From Streptomyces sp. H27-H5 (GTDB lineage Bacteria > Actinomycetota > Actinomycetes > Streptomycetales > Streptomycetaceae), in the NCBI RefSeq assembly GCF_026627505.1, contig NZ_JAPNLK010000054.1, positions 1 through 64,000 of the forward strand: a stretch of DNA of 64,000 bases, written 5' to 3'. Under the pieces are notes generated by a model, which did no database searches, was not told the origin of the DNA, and saw nothing but the letters and a program-made list of their open reading frames with translations. A program made the translations under genes and the position numbers. Every line of letters starts with the position of its first letter. Position 1 is the stretch's first letter. Below are positions 18,492 to 27,229 of this stretch, piece after piece.

Positions 18492-19799
18492 GTGCAGACT
18501 CGACGCGACCACGTGCAGGCGTACCAGTTCGCCATGGGCCGGCTCGCATCCGCCCTCGTCAGCGGCGACCCCGGTCGGGGCGACAGCCCGACCCGGCGCT
18601 CCGCCCTCGGTTCGGTCTTCGGAGTGGCGCTGGTCGTGTTGCTGTGTGCCGGGTTCGGCGTGTACGGGCTGGTCTCCCCGGTCGCGAAGGACGACTGGCG
18701 CAAGGACGGGGCCGTCGTCCTGGAGAAGGAGACGGGCAACCGCTACGTCTACGCGAACGGCGCCTTGCGCCCGACCCGCAACCAGGCCTCCGCGCTGCTC
18801 ATCGCGGGCAGGCGCGCAGCCCCCGAGTCGGTCTCCGCGAAGGACCTGGCCGGGGTTCCGCACGGTACTCCGGTCGGCATCCCGGGCGCGCCCGACACGG
18901 TCCCGGCTCCGTCGGCGCTGACGGCCGGCCCCTGGGCGCGCTGCCTGCCCGGCGGCGGACCGGCGGGCCGTGCACCGGCCGGCGCCGGGCAGACCCTCGT
19001 CTTCGGCGGCGCCGCCGCCGCGCTGCGTCCGCTGCCGGCCGACCGGCAGGTGCTGCTCGCCGATCCCTCGGGGGCCCGGTTCCTGCTGGTGCGGGGCGTC
19101 AAGTACCCCGTTCCCGGCGACCCGACCCTGATCGCCCTCGGCCTGGACGGCCAGGCGGTCCTCGCCGCCACCGCCGACTGGCTCGCCACCGTGCCCACCG
19201 GAGCCCCGCTCGCCGCTCCCGTGCCGGCCGGCGCGGGGACGGCGGCCGGCACGGTCGCCGGACAGGCCGCCCAGGTGGGACAGGTCTTCCGCACCAGCGC
19301 GGGCGGGACCGAGCACCACTATCTGCTGCGCTCCGACGGACTCGTCCCGGTCAACGCGACCGCGTACGCCCTGCTCGCCGCCCGCCCCGGCGCGCCCGGG
19401 CCGAGGCAGGTCGGTCAGGCGGACATCGCGGTCGTCCCCGTCTCTGCGGACCGCGGCCCGACCGACGGGATACCGGACGTCGTGGGCGTGCGCCCCTTGG
19501 AAGGCGCAACCGTGTGCCTGAGACAACTCTCGTCAGGCCAGGTGCGGCTGACGGTCGCCGGTCTCGGCTCCCGGCGGGTCGTCCTCCCGGCCGGGGGCGG
19601 CGTCCTCGCGGTGCCGACCGGCGGCAGGGACCCGTACCTCGTCACCGAACAGGGCGTGAAGTACCGGCTCGCCGACGAGGCCGCGGTACGGGCCCTCGGC
19701 CTCGGGGACGCCAAGCTGCGGCTCTCCCTTCCGGCGGGCGTCCTCGCGCTCATTCCCGACGGCCCGGTCCTCAGCCGCGCCGCCGCGGGACGGGGGTGA
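18492..19799 (+). CDS. eccB: T7SS core complex protein EccB
   Basis: 435 residues from GTG 18492 (VQTRRDHVQAYQFAMGRL, the family opening). One membrane helix (VFGVALVVLLCAGFGVYGLV, ~residues 40-60) is followed by a large extracytoplasmic region built of R-type repeats (RFLLVRGVKYPVP, DPYLVTEQGVKYRLAD) with family motifs for peptidoglycan-side assembly. Two cysteines (WARCLPGG and ATVCLRQL) are placed as the conserved disulfide pair. It overlaps the next gene by GTGA, so the run is translationally coupled. Confidence 0.95.
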   Translation: MQTRRDHVQAYQFAMGRLASALVSGDPGRGDSPTRRSALGSVFGVALVVLLCAGFGVYGLVSPVAKDDWRKDGAVVLEKETGNRYVYANGALRPTRNQASALLIAGRRAAPESVSAKDLAGVPHGTPVGIPGAPDTVPAPSALTAGPWARCLPGGGPAGRAPAGAGQTLVFGGAAAALRPLPADRQVLLADPSGARFLLVRGVKYPVPGDPTLIALGLDGQAVLAATADWLATVPTGAPLAAPVPAGAGTAAGTVAGQAAQVGQVFRTSAGGTEHHYLLRSDGLVPVNATAYALLAARPGAPGPRQVGQADIAVVPVSADRGPTDGIPDVVGVRPLEGATVCLRQLSSGQVRLTVAGLGSRRVVLPAGGGVLAVPTGGRDPYLVTEQGVKYRLADEAAVRALGLGDAKLRLSLPAGVLALIPDGPVLSRAAAGRG

Positions 19800-22528
19800 G
19801 CCGGGTGAGGCTCCGACTGCGGGCGACGCCGGTCGGCGACGCCATCCTGGTCCACCCGAAGGGCCGGCTCGACGAGCGGGCGGCCGATTTCGCGGGCGGG
19901 CTGGCCCACGATCCGCAGCACACCCTCGTCGTCGTGGACCTGCCGGCCGGCGTCCTCGCCGACGAGTGGGCGGCGGTGGCCAAGCTGCTGTCGCCTTCCC
20001 GCTACGGCAGCCTGCGGCTGGTCTTCGGCCGGGACAAGGGCGAGGACGTGCGCACGGCCGCGGGGCTGATCGCCAACCGGCTCGGCCGCCTGGTCCTCGC
20101 CCCGGACGGCGCGCTCGTCCCGACCGCCGCGGGTGGCCTGTTCGTGCCCGGCGACGACGGGGCCGCCTGGCTGCGGTTCCGGCCGGGCCGGGCCGCCGAG
20201 CCCGACGCGCAGCGGTTCCCCAAACCAGACTGGGAGTTCGCCGTTCCGGCCCGCCCCGGGGCGGCCGGCGCCCGTACGACCGTCCAACCGGTCCCGTGCG
20301 GGGTGTGGTTGCGGCACACCGACGAGGGGCCGCTCCTCGGCCGCGGCCGGCGTGCCGTCGAGGCCGTGCCCACGGACCCCGGCCACCTCCTGGTCGTCCT
20401 CGGCAGCCCCGGCGCCCCGCCGCTGCCCGTCGCCGACGTGGCCCGCTACTGGGACACCGTGCTGCCGGGCGCCCGGTCCGCGGTGCGGTTCGTCGTGCAC
20501 GGCACGCTCGACACCCCGGGGGCCATCGCCCCCGGCCAGGGCCTCGCGGACGCCTTGGGCGACGGCGTCGTCCTGTACGCCGGCCTCCCGTCGGGCGCGC
20601 GGCCCCTGCCGGACGGCGAGCACGGCGCCTCCGCCTACGCCCCGACCCGGAGCGGCGGGGCGCGACCTGCCGCCGCCTCCGCGACGCCCGACAGTCATAG
20701 GGCCGTCGACACGACGGCGCCGGCGCCGGCGGGCGCGGAACACCGGCCCGGCGGTCACGAGGCGTCGGGCGCGACATTCACGGCACGTACCGAGACACCG
20801 CACGGCGCGGACTCCCCCTATGGCGCGGCGACGCCGTCCGCCGGAACACCCCCGTCCGGCCGGAACGAACCGTCGGGCGCGACCGCCGCCGTACGCACCT
20901 CTTCACCGCACGGCGCGGAAACCGGGGTGGGCGCGGCCATGCCGTCAGGCGCGGACGGGGCGCCCGGGGGGTGGCCTGGGGAGGACGTCACGCTGCCGTC
21001 CGGCGCCTCGGCGGACGGAGGGGTACTCGGCTCCGTCTCGGCGGCTGCCGCGAGTGTGCCGCCCCTCTCGGAGGCCGCCGACGCAGGTTGCGGTGCCGTT
21101 CCGGCGGCCCGGGAGGCGGACGGTGCCCTGCCGACGGCCGTACGTCCCGCTGCCCGATCGGCTCTGCCGCGTATCCGGACGGAGTCCGTGGACTCGGCGC
21201 TCCCGGGCGGAGCGCCCGCGGACCCCGCCCCGTCCGGCCCCGGCACGATGGCTCCCACACCGGCCGCGTCGGTCACGGGCGATCCGTCTGCCGGCGTCTC
21301 TCCGCACGTAGCCGACGGGCTCGCCGGAAGCGGCGCGGTCTCCGCGTCGGCACCCGTACCGCCGCAGCCCTCCCGGTACCACCCGGCTCCGGTACAGGCG
21401 TCCGCGTCCGGGCCGGCGCCCGGTACGGGTCCCGTACCGCCGCAGCCCTCCGGGCACGAGCAGGGGCCCGACGCGGGGATCGCGCCTGGGACCGGGCCCC
21501 GCACCGGCTCGGTTCACCCGCAGGACCCCGAGCCCGCTCTCGGGGCGGGGGCGCCCGCCGTGGCCTCGGCGCGGCTCGTGCGGCCCGCCGCGCCCCGGTT
21601 CCGGCTGGAGTCGAGCGCGCCCGCGCCGGAGCCCGACGCGGTGCCGGCGGGCCCGGCCGCACCGGTCGCGGGGCCCGGGCCGGCCGTGGCGGCGCCGCCG
21701 GCCGCCGCGCCCGGTGAGGCTGCGGGGGTCCGGGTGCAGCCCGTGCCCAGGACGGTCGCGTGCGCGCTGCCGCCCGAGCGGGGCATCGCCCAGGAACGGG
21801 ACTGGGTGCGCCGGACGTTCAGCGAGCAGTACAACGCGATGGCCGGTTCCGTGTCGCGGGTGATGTCGGAGTCGCCGGGGCTGCGCGGCGGCTCCCGAGC
21901 GGAGGCGGCCGACGCCCTGACCGAACTGGTCGCCGTGCGCCTGTACTTGTCGGGCGACAGCCGCACCGCCGACGCCGCGGTACGCACCGCGACCGCCGGA
22001 CCGCACGTGCCGCTGGCGCGCTGTGTGACGGCCGGACTGCGCCGGCTGCCCTCCTACCGGGGACCCGCCCTGCTGCGCACCAGGCTCACCGACGCGGAAC
22101 GCTCCTGGTACCGGGAGGGGAGGCTGGCCGTCGAATGGGCGTTCTGCCACGCCCGAACGTCGCTGCACGCCGGACCCCGCGGCAGCGGCGCCACCGACGT
22201 CCTGATCTGGTCGATGACCGCCCGCCGGACCAGTTCGCTCGACCCGGCCGTCCCCGACCGGGTGCTGTTCCTGCCGGGTACCGCCTTCAAGGTCCTGCGC
22301 ACGGACGACGACACCGTCCTGATGCGCGAGGTGTCGCCGTCGGAGATCGGCCAGGACGGCAGGGTCGGCGCCCAGCGGGCGCAGTTCGACGAGATGGCCC
22401 TCAAGGGGCTGGAGAACATCCTGGACGCCCTGGCGAAGGCCGGCACCGACGCAGGGGTGCGGAGCGCCGACCCGCCCGGACTGATCGCCACCACCCGTAC
22501 GAGCCGTACTGAAGGAGCCAAGCCGTGA
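19796..22528 (+). CDS. T7SS-associated protein with disordered middle and degenerate ADP-ribosyltransferase-like C-terminus
   Basis: 910 residues from GTG 19796 (GTG 19805 is also possible). Residues ~1-290 are a folded alpha/beta region of unknown type; ~290-650 are Pro/Ala/Ser/Gly-rich with imperfect repeats such as PQPSRYHPAP and PQPSGHEQGP. The last ~210 residues resemble an ART fold: strand with YRGPALL (Arg755), strand with WSMTARRTS (Ser806) and strand VLFLPGTAFKVL (823 onward). In active enzymes a Glu-x-Glu precedes that last strand; here it is Pro-Asp-Arg, so catalysis is unlikely as written. Its place between eccB and the EccA-like gene suggests a structural or substrate-handling role. 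No name is assigned. Confidence 0.75.
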   Translation: MSRVRLRLRATPVGDAILVHPKGRLDERAADFAGGLAHDPQHTLVVVDLPAGVLADEWAAVAKLLSPSRYGSLRLVFGRDKGEDVRTAAGLIANRLGRLVLAPDGALVPTAAGGLFVPGDDGAAWLRFRPGRAAEPDAQRFPKPDWEFAVPARPGAAGARTTVQPVPCGVWLRHTDEGPLLGRGRRAVEAVPTDPGHLLVVLGSPGAPPLPVADVARYWDTVLPGARSAVRFVVHGTLDTPGAIAPGQGLADALGDGVVLYAGLPSGARPLPDGEHGASAYAPTRSGGARPAAASATPDSHRAVDTTAPAPAGAEHRPGGHEASGATFTARTETPHGADSPYGAATPSAGTPPSGRNEPSGATAAVRTSSPHGAETGVGAAMPSGADGAPGGWPGEDVTLPSGASADGGVLGSVSAAAASVPPLSEAADAGCGAVPAAREADGALPTAVRPAARSALPRIRTESVDSALPGGAPADPAPSGPGTMAPTPAASVTGDPSAGVSPHVADGLAGSGAVSASAPVPPQPSRYHPAPVQASASGPAPGTGPVPPQPSGHEQGPDAGIAPGTGPRTGSVHPQDPEPALGAGAPAVASARLVRPAAPRFRLESSAPAPEPDAVPAGPAAPVAGPGPAVAAPPAAAPGEAAGVRVQPVPRTVACALPPERGIAQERDWVRRTFSEQYNAMAGSVSRVMSESPGLRGGSRAEAADALTELVAVRLYLSGDSRTADAAVRTATAGPHVPLARCVTAGLRRLPSYRGPALLRTRLTDAERSWYREGRLAVEWAFCHARTSLHAGPRGSGATDVLIWSMTARRTSSLDPAVPDRVLFLPGTAFKVLRTDDDTVLMREVSPSEIGQDGRVGAQRAQFDEMALKGLENILDALAKAGTDAGVRSADPPGLIATTRTSRTEGAKP

Positions 22529-25500
22529 GCAGGCAAGTCCTGTTGGTGTCCCCCGACCGTCCGGGAGCCCACCGAACGATTGCCCGCGCGCTGGCCGAGG
22601 CCGTCGAGGGGGCGCTGGTCACGGTGGCTCCCGGGCGATACGAGGAGTCGCTGGAGATCACCCGCGCCGTGACGCTGGCCGCCGAGGGCGACGCCGGCAC
22701 CGTGCGGGTGCACGCACCGACCGGGAGCACCGTCGTGGTGGACGCGGAGGCGGTCCGGCTCTCCGGGCTCGTCCTGTCCGGCGCCGACCCGGAGGCCCCC
22801 GTCCTCGACCTGCGGCGCGGGCAGACGGCGCTGGACGGATGCCTGGTCGAGGGCGCGGCCTGGACGGCGGTGCTGGCGTGGAACGAGGGCACCCTGGCGG
22901 CCCGCGGCTGCCGGGTGGCGAACCCGAGCGGCGCGGGTGTCGTGGTCACGTCGCGCGGCGGCAACGTACTGGAGGACACCGAGGTCACCGAGGTCGGGTC
23001 GTCGGCGGTGGTGGTCGCCGAACAGGGCGCCCTGGACGTACGGGACTGCCGGCTGATCCGCCCCCGCGGCAACGGCATCTGCGTCAACGGCAGTGCGGTG
23101 GCGACCGTCGCGGACACCCTGATCACCGGCAGCGGCAAGCCCGCCGTCGCCGTCGAGCAGCAGGCCCGGGCCGTGCTGCGACGCGTCACGGTGACCGGCA
23201 GCACCGTGCTGGACGCCTACCTCACGAGCCGCGGCGAGACCACGCTCACCGACTGCGCCTTCTCCGGCTCGGCCGGGCAGTCGGTGCACATCGCCGACGG
23301 CGCCGCGCCCCGCCTGCGCGGCTGCACGGTGTCCGGTGCGGCGCGCAGCGGAATCCAGGTGGCGGGGGGCGCCCGCCCGCACCTGGAGGACTGTGAGATC
23401 ACCGGCACCCCGGTCGGGCTCCATGTCACCGGCGCCGCAACCACCGTGTCGGGCACGGGGCTTGTCGTTCGGGACGCCCTCACCGGCGCCGTACAGGCCG
23501 TCGACTCCGGCTGCGTCGAACTGGAGCGGCTCACCGTCACCGGTACGTCCGGCGCCGGCGTTCTGGCCCAGGGCGGCTCCCGCCTGACCCTGCGGGACGG
23601 CTCGATCACCCTGGGGGGCGGCGGGCAGGGGCTCGCGCTGGCCGGGGAGTCGAGCGCGTTCCTGGCCGGCTGCGCGCTGCGCGGATGCGGGGCGACGGTC
23701 GGGAAGGGTGCCGAACTGACGGCACAGGAGAGCGAGTTCATCGATTCGGACACGGACGCGATCCGGGTGCTCGCCGGCGGCACGCTCACCGCCGTCGGAT
23801 GCCGCATGACGGGCGCCCGCGGCCACGGCGTCAACGCGCACGCCAATGCCCGGACGGACCTGAGCAACTGCGCGTTCTCGGACAACACCCTCGACGGCCG
23901 GGCCCACACGAGCGGTGACGGCCGTACGGCCGCCGGCGACGCGGTCGGCGGCCCGTTCGCCGCGGCCTCCTCCCCCCGGGGCGGCGAGACTCCCCACTCC
24001 GGGACGGGACCGCTTGCGGAGCTGGAGGCGCTGGTCGGCCTGGAGAGCGTGAAGGACGAGGTCACGGGGCTGATCAACCTCAACAAGATGACGAAGCGGC
24101 GCACGGAGATGGGCCTGCCCATGCCGCCGATGAGCCGCCACCTGGTCTTCGCCGGCCCGCCCGGCACCGGCAAGACCACCGTGGCCCGACTGTACGGGGC
24201 GGTCCTCGCGGAACTCGGCATCCTCAGCCAGGGCCACATCGTCGAGGTGGCCCGCGCCGACCTGGTCGCACAGATCATCGGCGGCACCGCCATCAAGACG
24301 ACCGAGGTGTTCAACCGGGCCCTGGGCGGGGTGCTCTTCATCGACGAGGCCTACACCCTGACCAACCAGTCACGGGGCACCGGCCCGGACTTCGGCCAGG
24401 AAGCGGTCGAGACGCTGATGAAGATGATGGAGGACCACCGCGACGAGATCGTGGTGATCGCGGCGGGCTACTCCGAACACATGGACCGCTTCCTGGCCTC
24501 GAACCCCGGCATGGCCTCGCGTTTCGCCCGCACGGTCGAGTTCCCCAACTACGCCCCGGAGGAACTGGTCACCATCGTCCGGGGGTTGTGTGCGAAGCAC
24601 TGCTACGAACTGGCCGACGACGCCCTGGCGGCGCTGTCCCGCTACTTCGTGGACGTACCCAAGGGCCCGACCTTCGGCAACGGGCGCGTCGCCCGTCAGG
24701 TCTTCGAGACGATGATCAGCACCCAGGCGTCCCGGCTCGCCACGCAGGCACCCGGGCACGACAGCGAACTGAGCCGCCTGACCGCCGCCGATGTCGCCCC
24801 GGCACCGGGAGTTCCCGCTCCGCCGCCCCCCGCAGGGCGGTTGCCTGCCGGCGCTCCCCCGGCCGCGCCGCCCGCCCCGGCAGCACGGACCGCACCTGCC
24901 CAGGTCCCGGCCTCCGCCCCCGCCGCCCGCCGGCTGGCCGCCCTCACCGGCCTGGGCGCGGTGGCCGACGCACTGGGCTCCCGCGTCGACACCCTCGTCG
25001 AGCTCGGTCAGGGCACCGCCGGGCTGGCGGACATCGTCCTGGAGGGCTCGCCCGGCAGCGGACGCCGGGCCCTGGCCGCGGCCTACGGCAGGGCCCTGGC
25101 CGAGTCCGGCGTCGTACCGTCGGGTGCGCTCGACCACGTACCACTGTCCGCCGTTCCGGCGCGCTGGCCGTCCCAACCGCGCGCCTACCTCGGGCACGTG
25201 TTCCGGCAGGCCGCCGGGGGTGTGCTGGTGGCCGAGGCGGACGCCGCCTTCGAGAGCCGCCCGGCTGCCGAACGGGACGCCGTCATCGACGCGTTGGCCG
25301 CCGAGGCCGCGGCCCGCGACCCGTACGGCGCGGTCCTGGTGCTGTCCGGGAGCGGGGCGCGCCTGCGGGAGCTGCTGCGCGACCGCACCGACCTCGCCGG
25401 CGTCTTCGCCGAGTACCTGCGGCTGCCCGCCTGGACCGGAGCAGGCCTCGCGGAACTGACGCGGCGCCGGCTGACCGTACTGGGCTTCGAGGTGCCCGAC

Positions 25501-25704
25501 GCCGTGACGGCGGCGCTGGCCGGGCAGGACCCGGGCCACGGTGCCCACGGCGCGCACCGGTTGGCGGACCGCGTCGCGGGCCGCGCCCGGGCCCGCGAGC
25601 TGGCTCTCGCGGACCTCGTCGACGACCTCCCGCCGATGGGGGCGACGCCGCCGGAGGCCACGCCCCCGGCGATGCTGCCGGAGGCCACGCCGGCGGCCAC
25701 CTGA
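22525..25704 (+). CDS. Beta-helix/AAA+ EccA-like T7SS ATPase with a second, decayed AAA domain
   Basis: 1,059 residues from GTG 22525 (AAGGAG eight bases upstream, overlapping the previous stop). Residues ~1-465 are a right-handed parallel beta-helix with repeating short strands (pectate-lyase-like). Residues ~490-770 form a CbxX/CfqX-type AAA+ ATPase as in EccA: VGLESVKDEV, P-loop GPPGTGKTT (544-552), Walker B GVLFIDEAYTL, arginine-finger region SRFARTVEF. After a Pro/Ala linker, residues ~800-1030 look like a second AAA+ module whose P-loop GSPGSGRRAL has lost its Lys and whose Walker B is GVLVAEADA, so it probably does not hydrolyse ATP. EccA proteins disassemble substrate-chaperone pairs; the beta-helix may act as the docking part. 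Confidence 0.88.
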   Translation: MSRQVLLVSPDRPGAHRTIARALAEAVEGALVTVAPGRYEESLEITRAVTLAAEGDAGTVRVHAPTGSTVVVDAEAVRLSGLVLSGADPEAPVLDLRRGQTALDGCLVEGAAWTAVLAWNEGTLAARGCRVANPSGAGVVVTSRGGNVLEDTEVTEVGSSAVVVAEQGALDVRDCRLIRPRGNGICVNGSAVATVADTLITGSGKPAVAVEQQARAVLRRVTVTGSTVLDAYLTSRGETTLTDCAFSGSAGQSVHIADGAAPRLRGCTVSGAARSGIQVAGGARPHLEDCEITGTPVGLHVTGAATTVSGTGLVVRDALTGAVQAVDSGCVELERLTVTGTSGAGVLAQGGSRLTLRDGSITLGGGGQGLALAGESSAFLAGCALRGCGATVGKGAELTAQESEFIDSDTDAIRVLAGGTLTAVGCRMTGARGHGVNAHANARTDLSNCAFSDNTLDGRAHTSGDGRTAAGDAVGGPFAAASSPRGGETPHSGTGPLAELEALVGLESVKDEVTGLINLNKMTKRRTEMGLPMPPMSRHLVFAGPPGTGKTTVARLYGAVLAELGILSQGHIVEVARADLVAQIIGGTAIKTTEVFNRALGGVLFIDEAYTLTNQSRGTGPDFGQEAVETLMKMMEDHRDEIVVIAAGYSEHMDRFLASNPGMASRFARTVEFPNYAPEELVTIVRGLCAKHCYELADDALAALSRYFVDVPKGPTFGNGRVARQVFETMISTQASRLATQAPGHDSELSRLTAADVAPAPGVPAPPPPAGRLPAGAPPAAPPAPAARTAPAQVPASAPAARRLAALTGLGAVADALGSRVDTLVELGQGTAGLADIVLEGSPGSGRRALAAAYGRALAESGVVPSGALDHVPLSAVPARWPSQPRAYLGHVFRQAAGGVLVAEADAAFESRPAAERDAVIDALAAEAAARDPYGAVLVLSGSGARLRELLRDRTDLAGVFAEYLRLPAWTGAGLAELTRRRLTVLGFEVPDAVTAALAGQDPGHGAHGAHRLADRVAGRARARELALADLVDDLPPMGATPPEATPPAMLPEATPAAT

Positions 25705-25823
25705 CGGGCCGAAGGGGCAGAGATGGGCGGTCGGTCGGGCAGCGTGCCCGGGGGCCGGTCACCGGCCCTCTCCGGCCCCGGTCATCATCACGGAACAACG
25801 ACCGCGCGACGAGAGGAACAACC

Positions 25824-26156
25824 ATGGCAGGCGAACCGACATCGGTGAGCATCGCGGGCATGCGGTCCGCGGCGGGCAGCTTCCAGTCCGCACTCGAAGA
25901 CGCCAACAGCACCTACACCCAGATGCAGGGCCAGATCGACGCCCTGCGGGGCAGCTGGTCCGGTGACGCGTCCAGCACCTTCCAGGGCGCCATGGACACC
26001 TGGCTCCAGGACTTCGCCTCGGTACGGCAGCAGCTCAGCCTGATGCTGGAGAAGCTCCAGGCCAACACGGGCAGCTACAAGACCACCCACCAGGCCACCA
26101 CGGACGCGGCCAACCAGCTCCACAAGAGCATGGTCACGCCGCTTCCGGGCTTCTAG
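25824..26156 (+). CDS. WXG100-family protein (EsxA-like)
   Basis: 110 residues, with GAGAGGA before the ATG. Two helices flank the WSG turn (ALRGSWSGDASSTFQGAMD), the hallmark of WXG100 proteins that form helical hairpin dimers and are exported by EccC. It is paired with the next gene 41 bases downstream; the two probably form a heterodimer. Confidence 0.93.
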   Translation: MAGEPTSVSIAGMRSAAGSFQSALEDANSTYTQMQGQIDALRGSWSGDASSTFQGAMDTWLQDFASVRQQLSLMLEKLQANTGSYKTTHQATTDAANQLHKSMVTPLPGF

Positions 26157-26197
26157 GCCGACGGCCTCCCCGACCCGCCAGACCCCAGGAGCGCAGG

Positions 26198-26488
26198 ATG
26201 ACGACCTATACCGTCAAGATGGACCAGATCGAGTACGTCGTCGGTGAGATGGCCGCGATCAGCAAGAAGCTCCAGGCCGCCCTGAGCGACCTGGACGACA
26301 GCGCCAAGATCCACCTCAGTGAGTGGACGAGCGACGCGCGCAGCACCTACGACGTGGCGAAGGCCAAGTGGGACGCGGCCGCCACCGACATGGTCACGCA
26401 GGCCCAGAACGCCACGCACTCGCTCGGCCACATCAACGCGGCGTACTACGCCGGCGAGCGGCACGGTGTGAGCCTCTGGGAGCAGTGA
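26198..26488 (+). CDS. WXG100-like partner protein (EsxB-like)
   Basis: 96 residues with a CAGGAG site. The helical hairpin is present but the turn is WTS (HLSEWTSDARSTYDVAK) rather than WxG. Near the C-terminus NAAYYAGERHG contains YYAGE, fitting the Yxxx[D/E] export signal that EccC recognises, so this is the likely signal-bearing half of the pair. Followed two bases later by the next gene. Confidence 0.9.
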   Translation: MTTYTVKMDQIEYVVGEMAAISKKLQAALSDLDDSAKIHLSEWTSDARSTYDVAKAKWDAAATDMVTQAQNATHSLGHINAAYYAGERHGVSLWEQ

Positions 26489-26489
26489 C

Positions 26490-27113
26490 GTGGCGATCAC
26501 GGACGACACCGCCGACCGGGGCAACAGTGACCCGAACATCAACAACAACGACTACGGCGACGGCAACAGCGGCTCCACCACCGGCTCCGGCGACCCGCAC
26601 GCCTACAACGGCGGCACCAACGTCCTCCACGCGCCGGGGATCCTCAGCGACCTGCACCCCTTCGTGCCCCCGCCGGTGCCCGGCGGCAACGGCTCGAACG
26701 GGACGTCGGTCAGCACGCCGTCGATGGAACTGTTCGCCACCAACATCGACCTGCTGATCCAGCCGGTACGCACCGTCGCCACCGCTCTCGCCGACTCCTC
26801 CGTCGCCCCGGGCGCGTTCTACCACGCCAACGTCATGCGGACGAAGGTCAACGGTCCGAACGCCGACGCGGGGCTCAAGAAGAACTACGGCGACGCCCTG
26901 TCGGCCCTGGTCCGCGGCCTCACGGACCTGCGGGACGGGGTGCGGCTGCTGAGCCGGAACTACGGGACGACGGAGGAGGCCAACACCATGACGGCCAACG
27001 ACCTCGCGGACGCCCTCGGCAACACCGGCGCCGACTTCAACACGATGATGACCGCCAACGGCGGCACCGGGACGACCGGCGCCGGCACCCCGCCGCCGAC
27101 CGCCCCGGCCTGA
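26490..27113 (+). CDS. Unrecognised helical T7SS-linked protein with Asn/Gly-rich N-terminus
   Basis: 207 residues from GTG 26490, with GGGAG inside the end of the previous gene. Residues 1-65 are rich in Asn, Asp, Gly, Ser and Thr and look disordered; residues ~75-185 form two long amphipathic helices (ELFATNIDLLIQPVRTVATA, DALSALVRGLTDLRDGVRLL) resembling an Esx-like hairpin; a Gly/Thr/Pro tail ends the protein. There is no WxG turn. It lies between Esx genes and a Gly-rich protein, so it is likely another substrate or a chaperone. Confidence 0.75.
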   Translation: MAITDDTADRGNSDPNINNNDYGDGNSGSTTGSGDPHAYNGGTNVLHAPGILSDLHPFVPPPVPGGNGSNGTSVSTPSMELFATNIDLLIQPVRTVATALADSSVAPGAFYHANVMRTKVNGPNADAGLKKNYGDALSALVRGLTDLRDGVRLLSRNYGTTEEANTMTANDLADALGNTGADFNTMMTANGGTGTTGAGTPPPTAPA

Positions 27114-27229
27114 GCCGGGCGGGATCCGACGGAACGCGGCCCGGCTCCGGGAACCGGGAACGCCGGCCGCGACCCCGGAGACCCACGCAGCGGCGTGGGC
27201 GTGGGCGAAGTGCACACAGGAGAGCGACA

